Below are positions 52,651-61,918 of a DNA stretch of 64,000 bases, one piece after another; position 1 is the first letter of the stretch; every line of letters starts with the position of its first letter. Made by a program: the position numbers and the translations under genes. The notes under the pieces were generated by a model. It ran no database searches. It was not told the origin of the DNA and was given only the letters and a program-made list of their open reading frames with translations. The DNA is taken from assembly GCA_049596455.1 (NCBI GenBank), contig JBMYLP010000003.1, positions 1 through 64,000 on the forward strand, given 5' to 3'. The DNA comes from UBA7446 sp049596455. GTDB taxonomy: Bacteria; Bacteroidota; Bacteroidia; Flavobacteriales; Flavobacteriaceae.

Positions 52651-53637
52651 TTATGGATTGTATCTAGATTTTTTTAATATTTCTTGTGCGTTTGCAGCAA
52701 GAACTTCCTGCAAACTTGCTCCGGTTCTTTTTTGATATGCTTTTACCATCCTGTAGCCCATCCATTGTCCTATTCGACCAGGTGAATTTTCATCCAAATA
52801 AGAATAAAATTTTGAATAAGGACTAGGTGTTAAAAATCGAAAATGAAGATTTTCATCGGTTGAAAAAAGGAACTCATTGTCTACAAAATAGCGCCACACA
52901 TCAGATTCATGCGTTGTTGCCCAATCCCATTGTTCTTGGGTGTATTGAATATGAAGATGCGCTGACAGGTTTGGTGCGAAAAAATCGTGCAGCAACAGGC
53001 GTTTGCCATGCACAACCATGCGGTCCAAAAACGCCCGGCCAGTTGTTTTCGGAACATATCGATGCGAGAGCGCATCAATAAGTGCTGCTTCTAAGTGCGT
53101 TGAAGTTAACTTGTTTTTGATGTATTGGGGAATTCCTTCGTATAGCGGGTGTGATGCACCAAGATAGGTGTCAATGGAAATAAGCAATAGGCTGTCGGCA
53201 TCTACAGCACGAAGGGAGTAATCTACATCTGTAAGAAGGGTTATGACTTTTTTGGGTAATTTTTGTTTTGGAAAATAATATTTGGCGTGCTGAAGCACAT
53301 TTGACGTTCGCTGTTTTAAATCGTCTTTAAATAAAGGAAGTGTCGCTTGATAAAGTGCTTGTTGTAAGGAATCGGTGCGTTTGGTTTGCCAAACCAAATC
53401 GGGTGTTTGAGAGGGAAAAAAATAAGGATATTGAGATTTTAATTGCTCAAGCGGTGTATCCAAATCACCAAAAAACAACTGCTCAAAGCGAATGAGTTCA
53501 AAAGATACTTTGGGCAATTCTTGTGGTTTAGGATGGGTTGAAGATGTGCACCCAAAAACAAATAACCAAGCGCAAAAAAGCAGTCCTTTTCGATGCCAAA
53601 AAAATCTATTAATTTTACGAAGTCTAGAAGTTCCCAT
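52651..53637 (-). CDS. gldB: Gliding motility lipoprotein GldB
   Basis: 328 residues. After a basic start, LLFCAWLFVFGC is a lipoprotein signal with the lipobox Cys near residue 30. The mature part has the GldB pattern, including FFGDLDTPLEQLK, LISIDTYLGASHPLYEGIPQ and GRIGQWMGYRMV. GldB is needed for gliding and for the linked type IX secretion function. It is divergent from nadE with only 24 bp between start codons, so the nadE promoter must lie within gldB. Confidence 0.92.
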   Translation of the reverse strand: MGTSRLRKINRFFWHRKGLLFCAWLFVFGCTSSTHPKPQELPKVSFELIRFEQLFFGDLDTPLEQLKSQYPYFFPSQTPDLVWQTKRTDSLQQALYQATLPLFKDDLKQRTSNVLQHAKYYFPKQKLPKKVITLLTDVDYSLRAVDADSLLLISIDTYLGASHPLYEGIPQYIKNKLTSTHLEAALIDALSHRYVPKTTGRAFLDRMVVHGKRLLLHDFFAPNLSAHLHIQYTQEQWDWATTHESDVWRYFVDNEFLFSTDENLHFRFLTPSPYSKFYSYLDENSPGRIGQWMGYRMVKAYQKRTGASLQEVLAANAQEILKKSRYNP

Positions 53638-53661
53638 TCAGGCACTAAAGATACAAATGCT

Positions 53662-54450
53662 ATGAAAAACAACGAAGTAATCGAACACATTGTCAATTGG
53701 TTAAAATCCTATGCCGAAGAAAATGGCATGAAGGGTTTTGTAGTTGGCGTTTCTGGAGGTATAGATTCGGCACTTACCTCAACACTTTGTGCCAAAACTG
53801 GGCTGCCAACGCTGTGCTTGGAAATGCCCATAAAACAACAAAAAAATCAGATTGACAGAGCGCAAGAGCACATCAATTGGCTTAAGAATGATTTTGCTAA
53901 TGTTTCAGGGAAAACGATCAACTTAAATGGTGTTTTTTCTTCGTTTTCAGAAGTAACGAGTCAAGAAGATTCGAGTGATGCCGCATTGTTGTCTTTGGCA
54001 AACAGTCGTTCAAGGTTGCGTATGGTTACGCTATACTATTTTGCTGCACGGCATCGCTATTTGGTTGCGGGAACAGGCAACAAAGTTGAGGATTTTGGCG
54101 TAGGTTTCTACACCAAATATGGTGATGGCGGTGTGGATCTTAGTCCAATTGCCGACTTGATGAAAACTCAAGTGCGCTCACTTTCCAAAACACTAGGTGT
54201 GAGCAATGCCATTTTGCAGGCTCCGCCAACAGATGGTCTTTGGGATGATGACAGAAACGACGAGGATCAATTGGGTGCCACTTATGAAGAGTTGGAATGG
54301 GCCATGGATCAGCATTATGCTGGCAAAACAGCAAAAGATTTTGTAGGAAAAAACGCACAGGCTATGACCATATTTTTGCGTCATCATAACGCAAATAAAC
54401 ACAAGATGAATCCTATTCCTGTTTGTGAAATTCCTAGACATCTACTGTAA
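53662..54450 (+). CDS. nadE: NH3-dependent NAD synthetase
   Basis: Final step of NAD synthesis from nicotinate adenine dinucleotide. 262 residues from ATG 53662: ATP PP-loop GVSGGIDSALTS, RSRLRMVTLYYFA, GTGNKVEDFGVGFYTKYGDGG and PTDGLWDDDRNDEDQLG. No N-terminal glutaminase domain, so ammonia is probably the direct nitrogen donor. An earlier in-frame ATG exists within gldB but adds no family sequence. Confidence 0.95.
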   Translation: MKNNEVIEHIVNWLKSYAEENGMKGFVVGVSGGIDSALTSTLCAKTGLPTLCLEMPIKQQKNQIDRAQEHINWLKNDFANVSGKTINLNGVFSSFSEVTSQEDSSDAALLSLANSRSRLRMVTLYYFAARHRYLVAGTGNKVEDFGVGFYTKYGDGGVDLSPIADLMKTQVRSLSKTLGVSNAILQAPPTDGLWDDDRNDEDQLGATYEELEWAMDQHYAGKTAKDFVGKNAQAMTIFLRHHNANKHKMNPIPVCEIPRHLL

Positions 54451-54476
54451 CCTAAATGTTAAATTTTCAATTTAGG
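54451..54476. terminator. Weak hairpin after nadE
   Basis: CCTAAAT at 54451-54457 pairs with ATTTAGG at 54470-54476. It directly follows the nadE stop but lacks a T-run, so termination is uncertain. Confidence 0.35.
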
Positions 54477-54536
54477 CAGGTATTTATTATCTATTAAATT
54501 GCATTTTTTATATTTTAGTTGGCAACAATCAAAGTC

Positions 54537-55172
54537 ATGATACGCGTTTTTGTAGCCGATGCTCATCCCATAATTTATAAAGGAATTAAGGCGGTATTTC
54601 GCAATTCTACTGAAATAGATATTGTAGGAAAAGGACTTCACTACAGGGAACTTTATGACTTTTTAAATACTAAAAAAGTTAATATCGTTTTACTAGAACT
54701 GGAGTTGCCCGGGTTTGAAGGTATTCATTTACTAAGAGAACTCAAGGAACTGCACCCTAAAGTACGCTTTTTGATTTTTAGCACACTAAAAGAGGAAGTT
54801 TACGCTATTAATTCGCTAAAAGCCGGTGCCTCGGGGTATTTGTGTAAAACCAACCCACAGAGCAGACTAAGAGAAGCTATTCTTAAAATTAGCTCGGGAG
54901 GTGTATATATCACCAACGATTTGGCAGAACTTATTGCCTTTAATCAAACGGGGGCTAATCCCCTTTCCGCCATTGAAAAACTGTCGCGGCGTGAAATTCA
55001 AGTGCTTAGGCTACTAATAAATGGGCGGAAGAATATAGAAATTGCTTTAGCGCTTAGCATAAGTGACAAAACCGTGAGTACCTATCGTGCGCGCGTAATG
55101 AAAAAACTCAACGCCAAAAACATTATTGATTTGGCTCGAAAAACGCAAGATGTAGATTTAGACCTGTACTAA
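54537..55172 (+). CDS. LuxR/NarL-type response regulator with altered phosphorylation site
   Basis: 211 residues from ATG 54537. Receiver domain (about 1-120): VFVADAHP, LLELELPGFEG, IFSTLKEEVYA and LCKTNPQ keep the acidic pocket Asp8, the Ser/Thr and the Lys. The residue at the phospho-acceptor position is Glu54 instead of Asp. Linker, then LuxR-type HTH (LSRREIQVLRLLINGRKNIEI to KTVSTYRARVMKKL). It likely binds DNA as a dimer; Glu may mimic the phosphorylated state. No histidine kinase gene is adjacent. Its stop overlaps that of dnaG by 4 bp. Confidence 0.88.
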   Translation: MIRVFVADAHPIIYKGIKAVFRNSTEIDIVGKGLHYRELYDFLNTKKVNIVLLELELPGFEGIHLLRELKELHPKVRFLIFSTLKEEVYAINSLKAGASGYLCKTNPQSRLREAILKISSGGVYITNDLAELIAFNQTGANPLSAIEKLSRREIQVLRLLINGRKNIEIALALSISDKTVSTYRARVMKKLNAKNIIDLARKTQDVDLDLY

Positions 55173-57121
55173 ACTACCCTGTTTAATCTCCCGCTTAGCA
55201 GCGTTTTGAGCTTGTGGTATTGCACAATTTCTTCCAATAGTTCTTTGTGATGTGCCTCTTGATTTTCTTCGGTTTGCTCTTGTAATGTTGATACTTTTTC
55301 GTCTATCAGTTGGCACCTAAAACGCAGAATGATTTCGTGCACCCATCTTGGCAGCGACTTTGATTTATCCGCTACAAAAATGTTTTTTCGCTCCCAATCG
55401 TGTAGGGTATATTGCTCGTCTTGCAGAAGCAAATCCGAAACTTCTGTAGCCAGTTCTGGTGACAAATTAGAAACAAAAGAATCCATTTGCATTTCACCTT
55501 GCGCGCTGAGCGCATTTAAAATTTTAGGATAAAGGGATTTGAATGCACTTGTGGTAAAGTCAATTTCATCTTGTTGTAAGTCCAAATAAATCTTTTCAAA
55601 TACACGAGACGTAACCTTAGAAGTTACCATTTTTAAGTCACCAGATTTTTCATCTGCTTGCAAAATAGGCTCCTCAAACGCCACTTCTTTATGTCCATAA
55701 AGCAACAGAATTTTGATGATGTTTTTTTCCAACTCAAAACGGGTGCTCACTTGAGGAATACGTTTATCACTGCTTACCACTGTCATGGGTTGAGGTGACT
55801 TCTGAACAGGTTTGGTAGCTTTTTTCTGGGAAACTTGTGCCAAGGTTGCAAAAAGTGCTTCTTCGCTGATATTCATCAGCGCAGCACACGAGCGAACATA
55901 AACTTCTTGCTTAATTCTATCTGGAATTTTGGAAATGCTCTCCACCATCTCCCTTATGGTTTCTGCTTTTTTTATGGGGTCTTTAGCGGCTTCATCTACA
56001 AGCAGCGTTGCTTTAAATTGAATAAAGTCCTTCGCATTTTGAGCTAGAAACGATTCCAATTCTTCCTTAGAGTGCGCACGAGCAAAGCTGTCCGGGTCTT
56101 CGCCCTCTGGAAACGAACATACGCGAACATTCATTCCCGCTTCCAATATCAAATCAATTCCACGAAGTGATGCGCGCAAGCCCGCTGCATCTCCGTCAAA
56201 AAGTACAGTTATGTTAGGCGTTAACCTACGTACCAAGCGTATTTGTTCGGCAGTAAGTGCCGTTCCCGAAGAAGAAACCACGTTTTTGACACCTCGTTGA
56301 TGCATTTGAATAACATCTGTATAGCCTTCTACCAAAAAGCAATTATCCTCTTTGGCAATGCTTTGTTTTCCTTGATATAGTCCATAAAGAACCTTGCTTT
56401 TGTTGTAAATATCGCTCTCGGGAGAGTTCACATATTTGGCGGCTTTTTTGTCTTGCGTAAGGATACGACCACCAAAACCTAGCACACGTCCCGACATGCT
56501 GTGAATGGGAAACATCACACGCCCTTTGAAACGATCAAACTTTTTGTCTTCCTTAACAATGGTAAGCCCTGTTTTTTCTAAAAATTCTAATTGGTAGCCT
56601 GCCTTTAGTGCGGCATCGGTGAATGCGCTCCACTCGTCGGACGAATAGCCCAACTGAAAATCGCGAATGGTTTCATCGGTAAAGCCACGTTCCTTAAAGT
56701 AACTCAGCCCAATCGCTTTGCCTTGTGTTGTTTCCCAAAGTGATTCTTGAAAAAAGTCAAGAGCATAAGTGCTAACCAAGTACATACTTTCACGAGCACT
56801 AGCTGCAGCTTTTTGCTCATCGTTTTGCTCGGTTTCCTCTATTTCAATATTGTATTTTTTTGCCAAATAGCGAATAGCTTCTGGATACGAATAGTGTTCG
56901 TGCTCCATCAAAAAAGCAATGACATTACCCCCTTTTCCACTCGAAAAATCTTTCCAAATTTGCTTTACTGGCGACACCATAAAACTAGGGGTTCGCTCGT
57001 CGGTAAATGGGCTTAGCCCTTTGAAATTGGATCCCGATTTTTTGAGTTGAACAAAATCGCCAATCACCTCCTCAAGTCGGGCGGTTTCAAAAACAGCATC
57101 AATGGTGGATTTGTGAATCAC
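55169..57121 (-). CDS. dnaG: DNA primase DnaG, zinc-less form
   Basis: Makes RNA primers for replication. 650 residues from a GTG start. The N-terminal CHC2-type domain has the fold residues (FKGLSPFTDERTPSFMVSP) but the four zinc ligands of the usual Cys-x2-His-x17-Cys-x2-Cys are Ser37, Thr40, Asp58 and Ser61. Central catalytic core with TOPRIM motifs EGYTDVIQ and LFDGDAAGLRA, then a C-terminal helicase-interaction region. The same loss is, from memory, common to Flavobacteriia. Last gene of the minus-strand run; 38 bp after the polyprenyl synthase gene. Confidence 0.95.
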   Translation of the reverse strand: MIHKSTIDAVFETARLEEVIGDFVQLKKSGSNFKGLSPFTDERTPSFMVSPVKQIWKDFSSGKGGNVIAFLMEHEHYSYPEAIRYLAKKYNIEIEETEQNDEQKAAASARESMYLVSTYALDFFQESLWETTQGKAIGLSYFKERGFTDETIRDFQLGYSSDEWSAFTDAALKAGYQLEFLEKTGLTIVKEDKKFDRFKGRVMFPIHSMSGRVLGFGGRILTQDKKAAKYVNSPESDIYNKSKVLYGLYQGKQSIAKEDNCFLVEGYTDVIQMHQRGVKNVVSSSGTALTAEQIRLVRRLTPNITVLFDGDAAGLRASLRGIDLILEAGMNVRVCSFPEGEDPDSFARAHSKEELESFLAQNAKDFIQFKATLLVDEAAKDPIKKAETIREMVESISKIPDRIKQEVYVRSCAALMNISEEALFATLAQVSQKKATKPVQKSPQPMTVVSSDKRIPQVSTRFELEKNIIKILLLYGHKEVAFEEPILQADEKSGDLKMVTSKVTSRVFEKIYLDLQQDEIDFTTSAFKSLYPKILNALSAQGEMQMDSFVSNLSPELATEVSDLLLQDEQYTLHDWERKNIFVADKSKSLPRWVHEIILRFRCQLIDEKVSTLQEQTEENQEAHHKELLEEIVQYHKLKTLLSGRLNRVV

Positions 57122-57159
57122 AATTAAAAATAAGCTCTAAAATACGTATTTCGCTGAAG

Positions 57160-58137
57160 TTATTTCTTTCGTTCAATGACATAGCGCACCATTTCTTCAA
57201 GCGCATCTCTGAATTCGTTTTGCGGAAAGGCATGTAATTGCGCCAAGGCTATGTCTTTAAAAGCATGCATTTTTTCGGTAGCATAGTCCAATCCGCCCTG
57301 CTTTTTTACAAAAGCAATTACGGCTTTTACTCTTTTTTTATTTTTATTGTGATGTCGTACCGATTCCAACAGCCACTTTTTTTCTTTACCGTCTGCCTTA
57401 CTCAACACATGAATTAGAGGCAATGTCATCTTTTTTTCTCTAATATCAATACCCGTCGGTTTGCCAATTTTGGTTTCGCCATAGTCAAATAAGTCATCTT
57501 TGATTTGGAATGCCATACCGATATTTTCACCAAAGGAGCGCATTTGGGCAACAACCTCTTCAGTGGCATGAACCGATGCTGCACCCAACGCACAACAACT
57601 CGCAATAAGCGTTGCTGTTTTTTGTCGAATGATTTCAAAATACACCTCTTCATCAATATCCAAACGACGTGTTTTTTCAATCTGCAGCAGTTCGCCTTCG
57701 CTCATTTCACGCACAGCCACAGAAATAATTTCAAGCAAATCAAAATCTTTATGGTCGATGCAAAGGAGAAGCCCTTTTGAAAGGAGATAATCGCCAACCA
57801 AAACCGCAATTTTATTTTTCCAAAGGGCATTGATAGAGAAGAAGCCACGCCGTTGATAACTTTCGTCCACTACATCATCATGCACTAAGGTTGCGGTATG
57901 AATAAGTTCTATGACAGAAGCGGCACGATAACTACGTTCGTTTACCTCATTTTTACCCAACATTTTAGCCACTAAAAAAACAAACATGGGGCGCATTTGC
58001 TTTCCCTTTCTGTTTACAATGTAATAGGTAATTCGGTTAAGGAGTGCTACGTGTGAGCGCATAGCAGCGGAAAACTTTTCTTCAAAGCGTTCCATCTCTT
58101 TGGCAATAGGCTGCTTAAGCTGTTCTACAATTTTCAT
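57160..58137 (-). CDS. Polyprenyl diphosphate synthase
   Basis: 325 residues from ATG 58137 (MKIVEQLKQPIAKEMERFEE). Trans-isoprenyl synthase with first Asp-rich motif LVHDDVVDES, second motif IKDDLFDYGE, and RKGKQMRPMFVFLV binding the diphosphate. The small-residue environment before the first motif suggests a long-chain product such as the side chain of menaquinone, but the chain length cannot be fixed from sequence. It follows rlmN by about 60 bp. Confidence 0.92.
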   Translation of the reverse strand: MKIVEQLKQPIAKEMERFEEKFSAAMRSHVALLNRITYYIVNRKGKQMRPMFVFLVAKMLGKNEVNERSYRAASVIELIHTATLVHDDVVDESYQRRGFFSINALWKNKIAVLVGDYLLSKGLLLCIDHKDFDLLEIISVAVREMSEGELLQIEKTRRLDIDEEVYFEIIRQKTATLIASCCALGAASVHATEEVVAQMRSFGENIGMAFQIKDDLFDYGETKIGKPTGIDIREKKMTLPLIHVLSKADGKEKKWLLESVRHHNKNKKRVKAVIAFVKKQGGLDYATEKMHAFKDIALAQLHAFPQNEFRDALEEMVRYVIERKK

Positions 58138-58196
58138 TGGGGCATAAATATACAACTTCACGCATTAGAAACGAGCTAAAACGCTGATTTTGAATT

Positions 58197-59243
58197 TTAA
58201 ATGGTTGATTTGTTTGCCAATTGACCGCAAGCGGCATCGATATCTTTACCGCGCGAGCGACGAATCGTAACAGGAATCTGATGCTTGGTAAGCTCGGAAA
58301 CATAAGCGTCTATGGCACTGCTTTTTGCTTGTGCAAAACCGTCGTTTCCAATGGGGTTATATTCAATTAAATTCACTTTAGCAGGCGTGTGCTTACAAAA
58401 GCGCACTAAGGCTTTTATGTCGTCCATGCTATCGTTGATTTCGTTCCAAACCACATACTCGTATGTTACACGTTCTTTGGTTCTGGAGTACCAATACTGA
58501 ATGGATTCTTGCAGTGCTGTGAGTGGGAAATTTACACTAAATGGCATGATGCTATTTCGAGTTTCTTCAATTGCGCTATGCAAGGAAACGGCAAGTTTAA
58601 AGCGAGGGTGTTCATCTGCCATTTTTACAATCATTTTTGGAATCCCAGACGTGGACACCGTAATTCGCCGTGGCGACATTCCCATTCCCTCAGGACTTGT
58701 GATTTTCTCAATGGCTTTCATCACGTTGGGATAGTTCATCATGGGTTCGCCCATCCCCATAAAAACAATATTGGATAGCGGTCGGTCAAAGTGTTCCAAA
58801 CTTTGGCGATTGAGTGTTGCTACTTGGTCAAAAATCTCATCTGGATTTAGATTTCGCATGCGTTTTAGCTGTGCCGTGGCGCAAAACGCACAGTCCAAAC
58901 TACATCCAACTTGACTGGAAACACAAGCCGTTGAGCGTGTTTCCGTAGGAATTAAAACCGACTCTACAATTTTGCCATCATGAAGGCGAACGGCATTTTT
59001 AAGCGTGCCGTCATTGCTTTGTTGCACTTTTGCAACATCGGTATGATTGATGCTAAAATGCTGTGAAAGTAAGGTGCGGTGCGCCTTGGAAAGGTTTGTC
59101 ATTTGGGCAAAATCCGTAGCGGCTTTTTGCCATAACCATTCATAAACCTGATTGCCGTGAAAGGCAGGTGCTCCATGTTCCACAAAAAAAGACCGAAGTT
59201 CTTCTTTGCTACGTCGGCGAATATCTTTCCGAACGTCGCTCAT
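58197..59243 (-). CDS. rlmN: Dual-specificity rRNA/tRNA adenine-C2 methyltransferase RlmN
   Basis: Radical SAM enzyme methylating A2503 of 23S rRNA and A37 of some tRNAs. 348 residues. Cluster motif GCSLDCAFCATAQ (Cys-x3-Cys-x2-Cys), GMGEPMMNYPNV, and the C-terminal catalytic Cys in DAACGQLANK. N-terminal HhH-like segment (VYEWLWQKAATDF). 6 bp after queA on the same strand. Confidence 0.96.
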   Translation of the reverse strand: MSDVRKDIRRRSKEELRSFFVEHGAPAFHGNQVYEWLWQKAATDFAQMTNLSKAHRTLLSQHFSINHTDVAKVQQSNDGTLKNAVRLHDGKIVESVLIPTETRSTACVSSQVGCSLDCAFCATAQLKRMRNLNPDEIFDQVATLNRQSLEHFDRPLSNIVFMGMGEPMMNYPNVMKAIEKITSPEGMGMSPRRITVSTSGIPKMIVKMADEHPRFKLAVSLHSAIEETRNSIMPFSVNFPLTALQESIQYWYSRTKERVTYEYVVWNEINDSMDDIKALVRFCKHTPAKVNLIEYNPIGNDGFAQAKSSAIDAYVSELTKHQIPVTIRRSRGKDIDAACGQLANKSTI

Positions 59244-59249
59244 AAATGC

Positions 59250-60299
59250 CTATAAAATAAGCATCGCATCTCCATACGAATAGAAGCGATACTTACGACT
59301 TATTGCCTCATCATAGGCTCTTTTAATAAAATCGTGACCCGCAAAGGCAGAAACCATCATCAGCAGTGTGGATTTTGGTAAGTGGAAATTAGTCACCATC
59401 GCATCTCCGATTTTAAAATCATAAGGTGGAAAAATAAACTTGTGTGTCCACCCTTGATATGGGTTAAGTGTATTACTTGAAGAAACTGATGTTTCGATAG
59501 CGCGCATGGAGGTAGTGCCAATAGCACACACGCGATTTCCAGCAGCTTTTGCACGATTTACAAGTGCGGCGGCGTTTTCATCAATTATCAGCTCTTCCGA
59601 ATCCATTTTGTGCTTAGACAAATCTTCAACCTCAACCGGATTAAACGTTCCTAAGCCAACGTGCAAGGTAATTTCAGCCAAATCAACTCCTTTGATTTCT
59701 AATCGCTTTAATACATGCTTTGAGAAGTGAAGTCCAGCTGTGGGTGCCGCTACAGCTCCCTCGTGTTTGGCGTAAATGGTCTGATAGCGTTCACGATCAA
59801 AACTTTCTTCTGGACGTTTGATGTATTTAGGGAGTGGCGTTTGTCCTAATTTTTTCAATTTTGTTCGGAATTCGTCGTAGCTGCCATCAAACAGGAAACG
59901 TAGCGTTCTGCCTCGCGAAGTGGTGTTGTCAATAACCTCCGCCACTAGCGTATCATCGTCGCCAAAATACAGCTTGTTTCCAATTCGTATTTTTCGAGCA
60001 GGGTCTACCAACACATCCCAAAGACGTTGTTCTTTGTTGAGCTCTCTGAGCAAAAACACTTCGATTTTCGCACCAGTCTTCTCCTTGTTTCCCATCAATC
60101 GTGCAGGAAAAACCTTGGTGTTGTTAAGCACCATCACATCCCCTTCATCAAAATAATCAGTGATGTCTTTAAAGAGTTTATGCTCGATGGTTTCCGTTTC
60201 GCGGTGCAATACCATAAGTTTGGACTCATCGCGATGTTCAGCAGGGTTTTCGGCTAATAACTCTTGGGGAAGTTTAAAATTAAAGTGTGAGAGTTTCAT
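59250..60299 (-). CDS. queA: S-adenosylmethionine:tRNA ribosyltransferase-isomerase QueA
   Basis: Transfers the ribosyl group of SAM to preQ1-tRNA to form epoxyqueuosine. 349 residues: FNFKLPQELLAENPAEHRDESKL, VMVLNNTKVFPARL, YAKHEGAVAAPTAGLHF, LHVGLGTFNPVEVEDL and TNFHLPKSTLLMMVSAFAG. Complete. Other queuosine genes are not in the window. A 63-bp gap separates it from aroA. Confidence 0.96.
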   Translation of the reverse strand: MKLSHFNFKLPQELLAENPAEHRDESKLMVLHRETETIEHKLFKDITDYFDEGDVMVLNNTKVFPARLMGNKEKTGAKIEVFLLRELNKEQRLWDVLVDPARKIRIGNKLYFGDDDTLVAEVIDNTTSRGRTLRFLFDGSYDEFRTKLKKLGQTPLPKYIKRPEESFDRERYQTIYAKHEGAVAAPTAGLHFSKHVLKRLEIKGVDLAEITLHVGLGTFNPVEVEDLSKHKMDSEELIIDENAAALVNRAKAAGNRVCAIGTTSMRAIETSVSSSNTLNPYQGWTHKFIFPPYDFKIGDAMVTNFHLPKSTLLMMVSAFAGHDFIKRAYDEAISRKYRFYSYGDAMLIL

Positions 60300-60362
60300 A
60301 AAATATCAACAAAGGCGCAAATATACTATCTGCACAGGGGGCTTGTCAAGAGTTTTGGACAT

Positions 60363-61592
60363 TTATTTCGCCACATCAACAGAAAATCCCAAGCTACGAA
60401 GGTCATCCCAAAAAGTTGGGTATGATTTACTTACCACTTCAGCGTCATTAATGCGAATGGGCACCTTAATTCCCAGCGGCGCAAACGCCATTGCCATGCG
60501 ATGGTCGTGATAAGTGTCAATGGGTATGTCCTTATGTATCGAATTTTGGCGCGCAGCTAAATGCAACGATTCGTTGGTTACTCTGATGTCAGCGCCTAAT
60601 TTGGTAAGCTCGGCGTGAAGTGCCTCCAAACGATCTGTCTCTTTGATTTTTAAGGTATGAAGACCCGTCAAATCACACGAAATGCCCAATCCAAAACAAG
60701 TTACGGCAATGGTTTGTGCAATGTCGGGAGCCTTTATCAAATCGAGTGCAATATGCTGCTGCGCATTGCCATTGTTTTTTAGATGCAACGCATTGCCGTC
60801 AAATGTAGATGATACGCCCAACTGCTTATAGATATCGACCAAAACGCTATCGCCTTGAAGGCTATCTGCAACGTAATTTTTTATAGAAACCTGTGCGTTT
60901 TCTGCCAATGCTACCATGCTAAAATGATAGGACGCCGAACTCCAATCCGATTCCACCTCAACAGTTTTTGACTCAATGTTTTCTTGCGGAAAAACCTGAA
61001 TGGTTTGCCCTTCAAAAACTGCCTTAACACCCACTTTATGCAACAACGAACAGGTCATGTTGATGTATGGGATAGAGGTAATTTCACCCACCAAATTGAT
61101 GGTTAGCCCATTGGATAATTTGGGCGCGATAAGCATCAGCGACGTAATGTACTGGCTGCTTACATTAGCAGCCAATTCCACGCTTTCAGTTGTAATTTTT
61201 TTGCCCGAAATGCGTAGTGGCGGATAGCCCTCGTTATTTAGGTATTCTATTTCTGCGCCGATAGCGCGCAATGCTTCCACCAAAATTTTGATAGGTCGTT
61301 CTTGCATGCGTTTTGAGCCTGTTAAAATCTTTTGTGCGCCTGGCGTAGTAGCAAAATAAGAAGTCAAAAAGCGCATGGTAGTTCCTGCATGACCAATATC
61401 AATAGTTTCTTCCGATGAAGACAACCCACGCATCATGGCTTGTGTGTCGTCTGAATTTGAAAGGTTTAGCACTTCTAGCGCTGGAAATAAGGCTTGAAGA
61501 ATCAATAACCGATTTGACTCACTTTTTGAGCCCGTAATAGTACATTTTCCTGAAAGCTGTTGTGCTGTATGCGTGAGGCGCAAAGTACTCAT
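60363..61592 (-). CDS. aroA: 3-phosphoshikimate 1-carboxyvinyltransferase (EPSP synthase)
   Basis: Sixth step of the shikimate pathway. 409 residues: ITGSKSESNRLLIL (catalytic Lys and phosphate Ser/Arg), HAGTTMRFLTSYF, and LKIKETDRLEALHAEL. The usual NAGTAMR motif reads HAGTTMR here, with His for Asn, a variant I associate with Bacteroidetes. Its start overlaps the MazG-like gene as ATGA. DAHP synthase/chorismate mutase of the same pathway lies upstream in the run. Confidence 0.94.
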   Translation of the reverse strand: MSTLRLTHTAQQLSGKCTITGSKSESNRLLILQALFPALEVLNLSNSDDTQAMMRGLSSSEETIDIGHAGTTMRFLTSYFATTPGAQKILTGSKRMQERPIKILVEALRAIGAEIEYLNNEGYPPLRISGKKITTESVELAANVSSQYITSLMLIAPKLSNGLTINLVGEITSIPYINMTCSLLHKVGVKAVFEGQTIQVFPQENIESKTVEVESDWSSASYHFSMVALAENAQVSIKNYVADSLQGDSVLVDIYKQLGVSSTFDGNALHLKNNGNAQQHIALDLIKAPDIAQTIAVTCFGLGISCDLTGLHTLKIKETDRLEALHAELTKLGADIRVTNESLHLAARQNSIHKDIPIDTYHDHRMAMAFAPLGIKVPIRINDAEVVSKSYPTFWDDLRSLGFSVDVAK

Positions 61593-61918
61593 GAACGAAG
61601 TTTTGGATTGTTATGATGACGCTCGTGGTCGCGTTGGGTTTTTAGGTCTAATTTTTTGTCAAAAGCAGCTTGCAAGTTTGTATTTGTTTGGTTTGCCAAA
61701 CAAAGCAACACAAAAAGTACATCGGCGAGTTCTTCGCCAAGGTCTTTGGTTTTATCGCCTTCCTTTTCGGATTGCTCACCATAGCGTCTAGCGATAATTC
61801 GTGCTACTTCACCCACTTCCTCTGTGAGCTGCGCCATATTGGTAAGCTCGTTAAAGTAACGCACACCGTGGGTTTTAATCCACTCATCTACAGCTTCTTG
61901 TGCATCTTGAATGTTCAT
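61589..61918 (-). CDS. MazG-like nucleotide pyrophosphohydrolase
   Basis: 109 residues, all helical, with the MazG metal motif spread over MAQLTEEVGEVARIIARRYG and DLGEELADVLFVLLCLAN (EExxE and ExxD pattern). Such enzymes hydrolyse nucleoside triphosphates, often non-canonical ones, to monophosphates; substrate unknown. ATGA overlaps with both neighbours (dtd upstream, aroA downstream), so tightly coupled translation. Confidence 0.88.
   Translation of the reverse strand: MNIQDAQEAVDEWIKTHGVRYFNELTNMAQLTEEVGEVARIIARRYGEQSEKEGDKTKDLGEELADVLFVLLCLANQTNTNLQAAFDKKLDLKTQRDHERHHNNPKLRS

Noticed and set aside
61589..61918. Toxin-antitoxin link of the MazG-like gene with the mazEF-type pair
   Set aside because: The two loci are 60 kb apart, and this gene is embedded in a housekeeping operon.
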